DNA from: Agrocybe praecox | Lineage: Eukaryota; Basidiomycota; Agaricomycetes; Agaricales; Agrocybaceae | Length of the DNA: 64,000 bases | NCBI GenBank assembly: GCA_964017145.1 | Contig: OZ024841.1 | Coordinates: forward strand, 434,001-498,000 | Direction of reading: 5' to 3' | Part shown: positions 1 through 12,066 of the stretch, in pieces | Position numbering within the stretch: the stretch's first letter is position 1 | Layout of the letters: every line of letters starts with the position of its first letter | Notes under the pieces: model-generated | Databases searched by the model: none | What the model was told of the DNA's origin: nothing | Seen by the model: only the letters and a program-made list of their open reading frames with translations | Made by a program: the position numbers and the translations under genes

Positions 1-556
1 GGTTTCGGAGTCGTGACACTGTCATTTGAGGGTGGAAAGGAAGGGGAAGTGATGGGCGAAACGGATCCAGAAGTCGAATGTTGCCCGTTATCGATGTGAC
101 TGGAATCTGTACAAGAAAAGAAAATAAGAAAATTGCATGCTAAGCGCTAAGTGCTAATGAGGTGCACAAAGGAAAACCGTACCATAAGTTTCTGATTGAT
201 CTCTAGGTATACCACCATCTTCAGATCCGCCCTCTTCTTCTATGACCTCTTTGATATTATCTGTCAACTTTGTACGGTCCGAAGAAGTGCCCGCGCTAGA
301 TGACGTAGAAATGGCTGCTGCAGTAGAGGCTGCACTTGAAAGAGGAGATCCAAGTTCAACGTCCAGGTTCTGCAAAGACCATGGACAAACTAGCCGCAAC
401 AGGAGCAGGACCCTTCAGTGGTGAGGTCTTCCATGTCGGTTGGCGGTTGTGTGTTGTGGAACCTATACTGCAGATAGATCTTGTCGTTGAAGTGCGTCGA
501 CTTCTGCTGGACCTTGGAATTGAAGAATTCAGATAACTGTCGTGACGGTCGGACAT
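1..556 (-). pseudogene. Ser/Pro-rich module gene, copy 1 (5' part, frameshifted)
   Basis: Counterpart of the gene starting at 62528. The protein starts MSDRHDSYLNSSIP at 556 and stays alignable through KGPAPVAASLSMVFAEP. There it carries a 7-bp insertion (GACGTTG on the coding strand, near 365) absent from the 62.5-kb copy, which shifts the frame to a stop. The original frame resumes in another phase (ELGSPLSSAA to DQSETY) up to an intron donor near 190, and the next exon begins near 117 and leaves the window at 1. Function unknown; the product would be a low-complexity, Ser-rich intracellular protein. Confidence 0.7.
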
Positions 557-1224
557 AAATGAGATAATAGATAGAGGAGGAGGAGCGTGCGGACGTCGTG
601 CAAGGTCGCTTGCAGAGCCGGTTCTTACACCCTGATGTTCACGTTGGGGTAATTACAGACACCCTCACGTGAAACAGCGTCATCGCCGGGCAGCTACCTC
701 CGTCCGATATGGCCGGGGACGCGTTCGCGCGAGGAAAATATTTTTATTTGCCATTACCCACTTTGTTACATCAAGTTCGTTTTCTCCCAAATCTCCTCGA
801 TGTTTTTGAAGCTGCATCTCGCCTATTACTTACACTGCAGCGTTCAAATGCAACAGGAAGTATAAACTGCTCCCTGCTTCCTGTTGACTTGCTCCAGACT
901 ACGACGCTTCAACACATTTTCTCGTCCGTCCTCTTCGATAATCAAGGCAAGCGCCGAATTTCTTCCAGAGCTATTATCATTCGATTGAGAAAATTTTGAA
1001 CGCATTCTTAGAACGCTTGACCTTTTTAAGAACAAACGTGAGTGCTCAAGCTGTTTTATCAATCCTTCTTTCTGCATCTCATTTCCACATCGTTTTATAG
1101 ACGATTTCATGGATTGAGTCGCAGACAATCTTACCGCCGTATAATCACACGCATACACATTGAGTCGTGGAAGAGATGAATTAGCAGCATGTACGATGAA
1201 AATAAGTAAACCAAAACAGGATGT

Positions 1225-2654
1225 CTACTCGATGTCGTCCAAATCCACGACTCCTACGAAATCCCTCTTATCCAAATCAGTGCCCAGCACGTCTCTCTCA
1301 TCAAGTTCGAAGTCGTAAGCGGAGTCCCTCTCTACCAAATCGAACATTTCTGGTTCGAATTCCCTCTCCCCCAGGTCATTATCGAAAAACTCCCGCTCCA
1401 ACAAGTCATCCTCCAACTCCCTCTTACCCTTCTTCCTGTGTACGTTGGGGTAAAATCAGCCAGTGCTGTCAAATTTATGTATGAGTGATGCATAGTTGCC
1501 CCACATAAAGTATGCATCCACAGGGGCAACTGCCCAACTGCCCAAAGTGATGCATCAAGCCCTCTGGCTGGCCTATTGTGACCATTTGTGACTATAGTCA
1601 TGTGTCTGTTATTGATGGGATCAAAATCCTTGCACATGACTTTTTGCTTGCCTCTATTTACATGTTTGGGCTCCGTTCATATGTTTATATGGCCTCAAAT
1701 ACAAACAAATAATAAATAATGATATCAGCAGGCAGGGGCAGGCCTGCTACAAAACAAACAAAGCCTTTGAGTGACATCACATCCAAACAACCTAATAAGG
1801 CAAGAGGACTTTGGGCTTTGAGATTTTATGATAAAGTCATCTTGATACCATGATAGACGGGACTAATACATGACCAAATAAGATCAAATCTATTTTTAGA
1901 ATCTATTTATTTTTAGTTTGCGTCTATTTTTAGAACAATTATGAATTTGCCAAATATGATAGAGTTATTTTTAGAACTGGTCTATTTTTAGAACCCATTA
2001 CATATTTACATGGTTTATGAAAATCTATTTTTAGAAAATTTTAACAAAAATAACTTTGGTGGCTGTGCACTAGATCACATGACTATGCTGTGGCTATGCA
2101 TCAGATCACATGACTTTCACATGACTACGCCTCTCTAGTCACTGTTGGTCACCCTGATGCATCACTTTGGGCAGTTGGGCAGTTGCCCCTGTGGATGCAT
2201 ACTTTATGTGGGGCAACTTAGGTTGGGTCATGCATACATCTGCCAGTAACAGGTGGTAAAATCCACCTCCTGAAGCCTTGGGGCCAACAAGGCCAGTCTT
2301 ATGCTTATCACAATTGATGACAGCATTGAACCCTCCGTTCCTCGAGAACGTATTCATCCATCCCTGGACGCACTTGGGGTCCTGTTCCTTTCCGAAGTAC
2401 TTGTTCCACCTCTTGGTCGTCTCTTTGAGCCTCTTCCCATCGATGATGTTGTCCTGACCATTGCCCATCTTCTTCCCCATCTTCTTGCCGGCTTTTTCGG
2501 GGAGACTCTTGGCGACTCTGCTAGCGCCGCGGAAGAGCATACCAAGGAGTTGGCGGGAATCGAGCTCGACCGCGTCGGTCGCGTCTGGGGTGGGTGCAGA
2601 GAGTGTGAGGGTTGCAGAAAGGGAAAGGAATGTGATCACGGAGAGGTTTTTCAT
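1225..2654 (-). pseudogene. Small secreted protein gene, copy 1, split by a MITE
   Basis: ATG at 2654 gives a signal peptide (MKNLSVITFLSLSATLTLSA) and then a basic region with GKKMGKKMGNG, two cysteines (PKCVQGW, INCDK) and GPKASGGGF, nearly identical to the gene at 61233. After GGGF the frame enters the 797-bp element at 1458-2254 and ends at a stop at 2139, which gives a chimeric tail. The original acidic C-terminal tail (LEREFFDNDL, EREFEPEMFD, DLDKRDF, DLDDIE, stop at 1225) survives on the far side of the insertion in an open frame. Without the insertion this copy would encode the complete acidic tail that the 61-kb copy has lost through a 2-bp deletion. Confidence 0.8.
1458..2254. mobile_element. 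Non-autonomous hAT-like element (MITE, ~797 bp)
   Basis: Flanked by a direct repeat GGTAAAATC (1449-1457 and 2255-2263) that is single at the matching site in the 61-kb copy, so it is a target duplication of 8-9 bp. The ends are long imperfect inverted repeats: GTTGCCCCACATAAAGTATG begins at 1495 and its complement lies at 2195-2214, continuing inward through TGCCCAACTGCCC and TGATGCATCA. There is no transposase. The interior has about six copies of CTATTTTTAGAA-like motifs (1889-2040). The 8-bp target duplication suggests mobilisation by a hAT-type transposase, but the family is inferred. Confidence 0.8.
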
Positions 2655-3617
2655 AGTGATGACTTCTTGTGGTTGGTATAATATGGAACAGTTTTGAGGT
2701 CGTTCGATCAGCGAGTAGCTCTTGCTCGATGTAGTGGTATGGGTGGTGGTGTCTGGCCAGCAGAATGAGGGAACCATATTCGGATCTGCATGCTTTATAT
2801 CGAAAAATCACCTGCCCGTCCGTCCGTCATGACCGAGTTCCTTATCATCTTGCACGCCGAGTAAGTATCTACGCCGCTGGTAGAGACTGGGCCCATGGGT
2901 GTTGGATCAATCATCCAGCTGCTCCGTTTGGGCTGTCCGTTGGTCAGTCCAAAACTCCAAACTGACAGGTTCGGGTTACGCGTGGATAATGTAGCATACC
3001 TGCATCCATCCATCCAGGTGTACTAATCCATATATCACGAATTTTCTGTTTGCCAGCGCCTTACACACTGACCATAAAAAGTTAGAACGTTGAATCCAAA
3101 GCTACTTCATGACATAAGATTTGCGATATTCCAGACCCGAATATCGTATGTGTGTGTATCAGTATGCTTTCTCAAAACACATTTGAGACTGGCTTGCGGC
3201 TTCCTAAATTTTATCGATTCTTATCTAATAAATTCGGAAACCAATGGCAGTGCTGCCCATAAGTTGTCACACATTACCAGCGCCAGACGAGAACGGAGGA
3301 TATGTTCGAAATTCTTCTCTTTTGTCGAAGATTAGTTGCACCAACTTTGCGTTGCCCGACTGGTATACGGTCGACGTGGGACCAAATTCTGGTACATTGA
3401 GCCAGTCCCTCAGCTTGAACTTTCTTTAATGAGTGTATTATAACGTATACCGAATGATGAACAGTAAAACATATTTCAATTTCTGTGCATTCGAGCGCCT
3501 CATACCTAGACCATTGCAACACCTACACAGCGATGTAACTGATCAAGTCCTGACGGTGTTCTGTGTATTGAAATGACCAATCCATAGAAATTTCACCAGT
3601 CTATGTTATCCACAGCT

Positions 3618-4289
3618 GGGTCCTGGGAGATCTTATAAGATAATACATCCACCTACATGTTTTAGCGCCGCCCTTAAACAAGTCGGGGATAGAGGGAAAT
3701 ACAATCCAGAGATTACTCCACTTTTACGATATGACGATAAAAAGGAAGATAAGGAAACATGAGAGGGACAAACCCTCCAACTCGAATACGCGTGAGAAAT
3801 TGTTACTCGTGGTGGAGCCAATGATATTATGTAGATTAGGTGTTATAAGGACTGCGCCGACTCTTAATAGTAAATACGTGCATAACGTAGGGTTACACAA
3901 CATTTTGTACCCATAATTAACGAGAAAACAAATAAGTGTCCTATTCATGCTATAATACTTTTCCTTCCGCCTCATGTCGTTCCTCCAATGCTCCAGTTTC
4001 TTCCGAAAGCGAATGTACACTAGTAAGTCCCAGATTAAGAGTGGAGACAGTTTCCGACCTGTTACTCAGTGTAGCAGTTACGCCATTCAGGACCGAGGGT
4101 AGAAAAGGTAAAGTCAACGGAGGCAGCATAAGATCGCGGCAAGGTAAGAATATTCGATGAATCAGGCAGGTTGGCAGTCAGTGGTACGAACATAAGGTAA
4201 TGTTCTTCTAGCGGGGAGAGCAGCCACCCGGTGTATCTCTGATTGTCAGAGGAGTCTGTTATCTTCTGGCGGACATAATGAAGAGATGT
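3618..4289. other. Intergenic, no gene seen
   Basis: This stretch separates the module M boundary from the stop codon of the NLR gene. I see no conserved coding frame or repeat. It probably holds the NLR 3' UTR next to 4290. Confidence 0.5.
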
Positions 4290-7200
4290 TCACTGTGTAG
4301 GCAAAGCCCAGGCCGGCATGGATTTATCATCCAAGCTGGAGACAATATGCTTGTCATCGCTCGAAAATGCGACTGACAAAACAGGGTCAGTATGGCCTTC
4401 CAGCACATTCAGCATCTCGCCCGTCGAGGCATCCCACACCCGCACCGATTTGTCATATGAGCCAGAGACAATACACTTGTCATCGCTCGAAAATGCGACT
4501 GACAAGACAGGATCAGTGTGGCCCTCCAGCACCTCCAGCATCTCGCCCGTCGAGGCATCCCACACCCGCACCGATTTGTCAGACGAGCCAGAGACGATAC
4601 ACTTGTCATCGCTCGAAAATGCGACTGACCTGACCCAATCAGTGTGGCCCTCCAGCACCTTCAGCATCTCGCCTGTCGAGGCATCCCACACCCGCACCGA
4701 ATTGTCATACGAGCCAGAGACGATATGCTTGTCATCGCTCGAAAATGCGACTGATGTGACATAATCAGTGTGGCCCTCCAGCACCTTCAGCATCTCGCCT
4801 ATTGAGGCATCCCACACCCACACCAATTTGTCCTCCGAGCCAGAGACGATACACTTGTCATCGCTCGAAAATGCGACTGACCTGACCCAATCAGTGTGGC
4901 CCTCCAGCACCTTCAGCATCTCACCTGTCGAGGCATCCCACACCCGCACCGATTTGTCCTCCGAGCCAGAGACGATACGCTTGTCATCGCTCGAAAATGC
5001 GACTGACATGACATAATCAGTGTGGCCCTCCAGCACCTTCAGCATCTCGCCTGTCGAGGCATCCCACACCCGCACCGAATTGTCATACGAGCCAGAGACA
5101 ATACACTTGTTATCGCTCGAAAATGCGACTGACGTGACATAACGAGTGTGGCCCTCCAGCACCTCCAGCATCTCGCCTGTTGAGGCATCCCACACCCACA
5201 CCGAATTGTCATACGAGCCAGAGAAAATACACTTGTTATCGCTCGAAAATGCGACTGACATGACATAATCAGTGTGGCCCTCCAGCACCTTCAGCATCTC
5301 GCCTGTTGAGGCATCCCACACCCGCACCGATTCGTCCTCCGAGCCAGAGACGATATGCTTGTCATCGCTCGAAAATGCGACTGACGTGACATAATCAGTG
5401 TGGCCCTCCAGCACCTTCAGCATCTCGCCTGTTGAGGCATCCCACACCCGCACCGAATTGTCATACGAGCCAGAGACAATACACTTGTTATCGCTCGAAA
5501 ATGCGACTGACGTGACAAGACCAGTGTGGCCCTCCAGCACCTTCAGCATCTCGCCTGTCGAGGCATCCCACACCCGCACCGAATTGTCATACGAGCCAGA
5601 GACAATACGCTTGTCATCGCTCGAAAATGCGACTGACGTGACATAATCAGTATGGCCCTCCAGCACCTTCAGCATCTCGCCCGTCGAGGCATCCCACACC
5701 CGCACCGATTTGTCAGACGAGCCAGAGACGATATGCTTGTCATCGCTCGAAAATGCGACTGATGTGACATAATGAGTGTGGCCCTCCAGCACCTTCAGCA
5801 TCTCGCCTGTTGAGGCATCCCACACCCGCACCGATTTGTCCTCCGAGCCAGAGACGATACACTTGTCATCGCTCGAAAATGCGACTGACAAGACAGGATC
5901 AGTGTGGCCCTCCAGCACCTTCAGCATCTCGCCTGTCGAGGCATCCCACACCCGCACCGATTTGTCCTCCGAGCCAGAGACAATACGCTTGTCATCGCTC
6001 GAAAATGCGACCGACGAAACAGGCTCAGTGTGGCCCTCCAGCACCTTCAGCATCTCGCCCGTTGAGGCATCCCACACCCGCACCAATCCGTCTTTTGAGC
6101 CAGAGACAATACACTTGTCATCACTCGAATATGCGACCGCAAATGTTGGACTTCCTGCGCTCAATGTCATTAATGGCATGTCACTTAGTAACGCATTTGC
6201 AAATGCTGGGATCCGGGGGAAGTGCATCTTCCATCCTCGATATAGCCTCAAATTCTGGGGCCATGTTGCGAGGGCAGAGATGTAGAGGTGCGGCGTTGAC
6301 AATGCTGCCCCACTCCCGCTGAAATACAGCGTGAAAGACGCAGCCTCAGCCAAGTCCTCTTTCAATGCCAAATCGTCCTGAACATCAAGGTAAGTTAATC
6401 GTGAAGTATTCAGTTAAAATGTCACTCACATCCACAACCCACTTATATGCCTTTCGCAGCATTCGTTCACACTGACCGCGTAAACCCAAGAGGTTCAATG
6501 CCTCAATCCAGAATAGTACACGAAGCTGAAGGAATTCCGACAGCGTCTCACGGAGGGCATTCGAATCGATTGATGCAACAGCCGAGAGATGGTAATCCCA
6601 GTTTCGGCAGGAATAACTCAAGACAGGAGTGATATTCTTCTTGACTGCCTCCGGAAGTGCAGGATTGTCACAATCGAGAACAAATGATGTTTCGATGTTT
6701 GCGATGTTGAATTTCAACCCGTCCATGATACGGAAGCAGTTGTCGGTGAGGAGTCGATGGTGTTTCGCTTGGTCACACCAAAATTCCTTTGCCCGGTTCT
6801 GATCGAACATGAAGTCGGTAAAAGATTTATGGTACGAGAGAACTTTATCGTTCTCAATGTAGAGCACAGCGTGAAGACTCTTGGCAACACCATCAGCAAT
6901 TTCAGTGTGGGAAAGGGTCGGGTTGGTCGGGTCGGGACGAATCAGAAGTTTAGCTACAACAGATGGTGAAGTACGCTCCGCAGTGCAGAGAAAGGTGTGC
7001 AGAATGTCGAGGTAATGCCCACTCTTGAAACGGCACCGAGCATCCAAAAGGACCTGACGATATAAGTTGTCAAGTAGTGTCTCCTCCGAATTTGCCGAGT
7101 CAGACACGAAAAGTGTCCTTAGGCGCTCTCCATACTCCACCGATGCATACCCTTCCACATACTTCACAACAGTTGCGGCATAAATAAACAAACCAGCAGT

Positions 7201-9170
7201 CTGCACTGCAATTTGTTGACAGCCTACAGAAAGCCCAAGGTTAGCATCCAGGTAGGTCATGATGTCGGCCTGGGCTTCCTCAATCGGCACCTTTTCGAGA
7301 CGATAAAACTGCTTGTCATCAAAGGACCCCAAACGGGTTTCAAGAATTGGGTCTGGTCGACTAGTAGCAAGAAACTTGAGACCGGGTAAGCGATTTTTGT
7401 GGATCGTGTCAAGTAAATCGCGCAAAAACTCTGAACCTCCCGTTCCGTCTATCTCGTCAAGCGCGTCAATGATAACTAGGAAACGGGGTGACTTTGGAGA
7501 GTCTGCGGGTTGAGCCTGCTTCCAAGGTTCGATGAGGAGACTCTCGAGTTGAGCACGAACACCGTGATGGATCGTGTCAAACTTTCCAGAAGTAAGCAAA
7601 GCGTCAGCAAATGCTTTGTACTTGAGAGCAAGTTGATATACGATGGTACGAACGATGCGGGTTGCGGATCTCGTTTCCATAATTTGGCGTGAGCAGAAGA
7701 AGTTACCTCCCAAAACGATCGTGTCGTCTGCGTCGCCAGCAAACTCGAAACGGCGGGCAATGGTGTAGGCGATGGTGGTCTTCCCAGAACCAGCCTGACC
7801 AGAGAGCCAGTAGACACTCTGACTTTCCGGTGAGGTATCGTTCGCCCATCCCACGATGTCGTTTAATATACGAACGCGTGTTCTTGGCGTACAGACTGCA
7901 CGACGCAGCAGCTGCCGTTGATCACCCTCCAGTTCATATTTATGGTCAGCGGCATGCGAAGCTTCGAGCCGCTCTAGCTGTAATTTCTGTTGGAGGAATA
8001 AGGTTGAAATGGAATGGAAAACGGCAGAATCACACACCGCGACACTGTCCTGAATTGCAAGTACAGTCTTGTGGACTCTGAGACCGGTCACAAGCTAAAC
8101 GGATGGGATGAGCAATGAAAGAGAAAAACTGACAAAAATCACAAAAAAGGCTCACCACAAGTTGCTCCCGCGCTCGATTGATGCGCTCGAAAATATCCGC
8201 AATCTTCCCCTTATCCCCCTCATGTACCGCAATCTTTCTGATAATCGACTGCTTCTTGAGTTCGATCAATTTGGTCCACTCATTTTTTAAAGTCCTACAC
8301 AGTCGTCTATTCATCATTCAACCCTGAGGAAAAAGCATGCTTACGTTTCATATAATTCCATTGCTTGCGTTTCCTCCGCCTTATCTGGGTGCCACCCAGC
8401 CAGTGCTTTCTCCACGGTATCAAGTTGATCCACTGTCGATAGGATCCGCTGGTCGACCGCGTCGATATTGCCTTTCACTTTCTGGTATCCATCATTAGTC
8501 AGGCAAAGGTGTGAAGAATAACGGCGCACATCTTTTATCTCAAGGACTATCTTTATAATACTGGGAACTAACTTGAGTGGATTCGTATCTACGACATCCG
8601 GCAGCCTCTTGAGAAGCATCTCTGTGAAACTCCATGTGACTACAGCGATATCCTTTGCAGTTGATAGAGCATGACCGGCCGAATTTTCTGGATTGGCTTG
8701 TGTCACAGAAAGATCGCCGACAGTTCCTTGAGAAGGTTTTAGGCACTAAGTATGCAACCTCGATTGGGCGATGAATATTGAGTACTCGTACCATGAGTTT
8801 GAGTAGGACTGACGAGCGCGCCGCCATCCTGAATCAGAGTGTTGTGATGATCTATGAACGCCTATCAATTTAACGAGTACCATCCACTTTGAAATCCTCG
8901 AACCTTGAGCTACTGCAGATCCAGTTAAGTTAAGCCTGAGCTTGAAGAGAATGGCTGCGATCTTAATAACTGAATAGAAATTGACGTACGATGATCTGCG
9001 TGTTGAACAGAAGATAATTCTTCGCCCCGATTCTCTTGTTTGGAGGCAGAGGGCTGGGGGGAAGTTGACCGGCTGTGAGGCCTGCTGAATGTTGTCTTCA
9101 ACCAATTTTCTGTGCGCTTGAGAAATCCCTTTGAGGGACTTTTGGGGGTCTGTGATTGTCCGTCAGTCAT
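4290..9170 (-). CDS. NACHT-WD40 STAND/NLR protein
   Basis: I resolve seven exons, all with GT-AG introns: 9170-8990, 8912-8881, 8828-8792, 8726-8345, 8294-8156, 8094-6430, 6377-4290. Phases agree throughout and give 1,507 aa. Residues 1-85 are Ser-rich and probably disordered. Residues about 95-265 are helical (TAKDIAVVTWSFTEMLLKRL onward) and resemble the membrane-active four-helix domains at the N-termini of fungal NLRs (HeLo/MLKL-like); this is inference. The NACHT NTPase has Walker A GQAGSGKTT at 356-364 and Walker B FLVIIDALDEID near 461-473. From about residue 885, fifteen WD40 repeats of 42 aa run to the C-terminus. Such proteins act in fungal non-self recognition and regulated cell death (HET-E/HET-D/NWD type). 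The ATG at 9170 is chosen because it opens the first exon that splices in phase. No lesion is visible. Confidence 0.92.
4318..6130 (-). repeat. WD40-coding tandem repeat, 126-bp unit, 15 units
   Basis: Each unit encodes about 42 aa on the pattern GHTxxVxSVAFSSDDK, IVSGSxDxSV, RVWDASTGEMLKVLE. Thirteen to fourteen internal units are nearly identical even at DNA level. Variation is concentrated at a few codons: the two residues after GHT (DP, DY, EP, HY, GL, RY, DW), the residue before S in VxS, the residue before IVSGS, and the Y/E/S and K/N/E positions in SGSxDxS. The last unit is degenerate (IVSSLDDKSMPAWALPTQ). High identity with localised variation is known for het-type WD40 arrays under concerted evolution. 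Confidence 0.95.
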
Positions 9171-9354
9171 GTCGGTGAGAGCAAGAGACAACGAAGGTTG
9201 TGCATGCTGTCACCATGAGGCCTTTCGTATCGCTGCATCGCCACAGCCTTCACTTCAATCGTGATAGCGTCAAACAGATTTTGTTCGTCCAGGAGACGCC
9301 CCCTCGGTTCACAGATACCGGAAACTACCTAGACCTTGTCTCACTCTATTTATA

Positions 9355-11583
9355 GTGCTCATTCCAAGCCCCAATGAGAACCTCCCTGCAACATCAGCCA
9401 AATCCGCATCATCACCACCCAGATCGACTTTGACGTTGACATCGGCATATACAATGCCATCCCGTCCTTCCAATTCCAAACGCCCGCTGGTCGTCCCTCT
9501 CCTCCTAGAGGCTTTTCCTGTCCCGCCTACGCCTACGACACCTGCGAGTGCTGGGCTGGGTGTCAACCCCCCACCTACAGGCCCGCCTTCCCGCCCGTTC
9601 CAGGTCCGTCTTGGATATCAGAGCACGAGCAGCTCATCCTCCTCTTCGGTGGCGGGGAGCAGGTCGAGGAGGTCGAGCAAGTATTCGACTGCTAGTAGCA
9701 GTGCTGGTGCTGGTAGAAGGAGCGGCGAGTCTGTGTTGAGTGCAAGTAGTGCGCGCGCCGCGGAGTTTTGGCAGCGCATGGAGTGCCGAAGGGGGGTATG
9801 CTAGTGTAAGGACGAGTGTTGCGTCTTTATCACCTCCTACGACGACGACGAGCCGGGAGTCACCCACGTCTAGCCCTTCTTCGAAAAGGACTGGTCCTCC
9901 AACTAGGACTTCTTTGAATGCCCGGTTCGGCGACTAGGAAGACATCTGGACAGGAGTATGACCAGGAACGCGAGGTGCATCAATATCAACATCAGCAGCT
10001 ACATGGGGGCGCGTCTGCATCTGCTTCAGGGAAGGGCTGTCCGGCGAGGGTGTATGAGTACGAAACCCTACCACCGACGACGACGCAGCGTCTGGCCCTT
10101 CGTCGTCGAGCTCGAGAAGGACTGGTCTTGCTCCTAGACCGGTGATTTCGATATCAACGGCTGCTGGACCTCCAACATCAACTTCCACTGCTTCACATTC
10201 CACTTCTACTTCGTCCGCTGCTGCCTCTGGGCATGCTGGGTGGGGCTCTGTGACTAGGAATACCTCTGGGCAGCAGGTACATACACCGCCGGAACGCGAC
10301 TACGAACTGCATCAGCATCAATATCAACAACACCAGCAACTCACCGAATGTCGATTTCTCCCATGCCGTTGTTTTCTGATGATGATGGGGGCGTAGGAGG
10401 AGGAGTACCGCCATCGCCATCGCCTGCACGACACCAACAACAGCAAAATGGATTTTCTTCGAGTTTGAACGCACGTCATCAGGAGGAAATTTTGCATGAC
10501 GCTCGGAGGGGCGAAATACAGACACGGACGCGAACGTATCATCACACACACGCAATCATGACTGCGCACGCGGAACGAGAAGGGCAGGGAGGAGAGAGGC
10601 AGCACCAGCATTATCACCAAAAGTCTCTCGCGGATCCTATTGACCCTGATACGTATCCAACGACTATGTATAGGCCATTGGATCCGTATTTGTACGCTTC
10701 TACTTCAGCCTCTACTTCCATGTCTGCGTCGGGGTATAATTCGAAATTCGCATCTCCGACATCATCCACACCCTCACCCTCAAATCATAATTCCACTACT
10801 AGACCACTGCCTGCTCTTCCACCCCGACGATGGTGGCCTATTCTTATTTTTCTGGTGATGCAGGACTACTGAACTCGCTTTCGACGATTACGCAGTTTTC
10901 GGAGGAAGGTTCGTTCTCGCCTATGACGCCTGGGTCTGCTGTATCGACGAGGTCGGCTTTGACGAACGAGGACTCTGAAACGTCCGCGACGAGGTCGCCG
11001 TCTATCAAGGATAGCAAGTTTGGAAGACGGGCAGAGCGAACGAGGAGCGAGGGGTTGAGGAGGGCTCTGAATGGGCGCTCGAGGAGTCGGGCGGCGGTTG
11101 CTGCGAAGGAGAGAGCCGTTGCCAGAGCCGGTGGTGGGTTTGCTCCCTTTGCCTGGGGGTGGTGCGAGTGGAAGTAAAGGTCCATTGATGTCGACAGTAC
11201 CGGGAGGAGGAGAGGGAGAAGAGGATGGGACGACGACGCCTACGACTCCTGTTATGCCTACTGTGCTGGATGCGAGTCCGCTTGCGAGTGTGCGTCCTCC
11301 GCTTGGGTTGGGCCTCCCGTCGGACTTGGGGGTGATTTTGGTTGCGAAGGTTGTGAAAACTGAGGTTGTGGAGGAGGAGAGGGGGGATATGACGCTGGGT
11401 GTACGCGAGGAGGATAAGGAGAGGGAAAAAAAGGAAGAGGAGAGGGAGAGAGGGAGGTGGCCTACGAAGAGTAGGGTTATTAGGAGGCCTGGGACTGGGA
11501 CAAGCATTGGGTCTGGGTCTGGGTCGGTTGATTTTCCTATCTATCCTCCTTCCGGATCCATCTATGGATCCAAAAATATCTAA
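9355..11583 (+). pseudogene. Low-complexity Ser/Pro/Gln-rich broken gene
   Basis: A coding-like stretch whose open frame changes phase about six times: 9355-9804, 9740-9937, 9918-10145, 10142-10396, 10348-10872, 10830-11177, 11071-11583. Protein-like segments include VPPTPTTPASAGLGVNPPP, SSSARAAEFWQRME, TPGSAVSTRSALTNEDSET, FGRRAERTRSEGLRRALNG and a C-terminal VREEDKEREKKEEERERG. Two stretches (near 9840-9990 and 10075-10330) look like diverged duplicates, each ending in a Gln/His run after TSGQ. Some phase changes could be introns, but few clean GT-AG pairs are evident, so a decayed gene is preferred. It converges with the TBC pseudogene. No domain recognised. Confidence 0.4.
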
Positions 11584-12066
11584 TAATAGTGAAGCCGGGG
11601 AAGAAGCACCAGGATTTGCAGTACTTACCATGAAAGCGTCTAAATTGAGAGCATGTAGACTATGTTTGTGGTTCATAAAACCAGAAAGCGAACGCATGAA
11701 CAAAATCAGAACCAACAGATGGAAACATATATCGTCGTATAAGTATGTATGTAAATATGTAAGAAAGTATATTGCATGCGTCATGGATGAATGGATGAAT
11801 AGTGATTGAAGAAATAGGAAATGATGTCCCAAGAAAGAAAAGAAAATGAAGTTTGATCCTGGCATGACGATGAAGACGAAAAAAATGTGGCAGAAAGGGT
11901 AAAATATAAAGACTATAAAGTGTATAGATACGAAAAAAAAAGGATGAAAGTGGGGATGGTAAAATAAAGATAACGACTCGCATGTAACGAAAAAAGGGGG
12001 CGGACAGCAATTGAACAAAGCAGAGGGGAAAAAACAACAAAATTAACGCCAATCTATTACTGCGAG
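11584..12066. other. Intergenic, A-rich, no gene seen
   Basis: A purine-rich spacer between two convergent broken genes; long open frames on the minus strand come from composition. Probably 3' flanking sequence of both. Confidence 0.4.

Larger units (their letters stand above)
1..3617 (-). repeat. Segmental duplication, module M copy 1
   Basis: Reverse complement of this stretch matches 60268-63060 nearly end to end: the Ser/Pro-rich gene, the spacer, the small secreted protein gene and its upstream region are all shared. Homology stops near 3617, at the sequence TTATCCACAGCTGG, which pairs with CCAGCTGTGGATAA at 60268. The two main differences are an inserted MITE (1458-2254) and small indels. 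The copy continues off the left edge of the window. Confidence 0.85.

Noticed and set aside
4318..6130. CRISPR-like regular repeats
   Set aside because: Period 126 bp with no spacers, in-frame WD40 coding; the host is a fungus.
4318..6322. Several + strand frames (Ser/Thr/His-rich) across the WD40 region
   Set aside because: Antisense shadows of the WD40 repeat with the same 126-bp period.
11005..12052. 337-aa and 130-aa minus-strand frames rich in Phe/Leu/Ser
   Set aside because: Driven by the A-rich + strand around 11600-12000; overlap the convergent broken genes without protein-like conservation.
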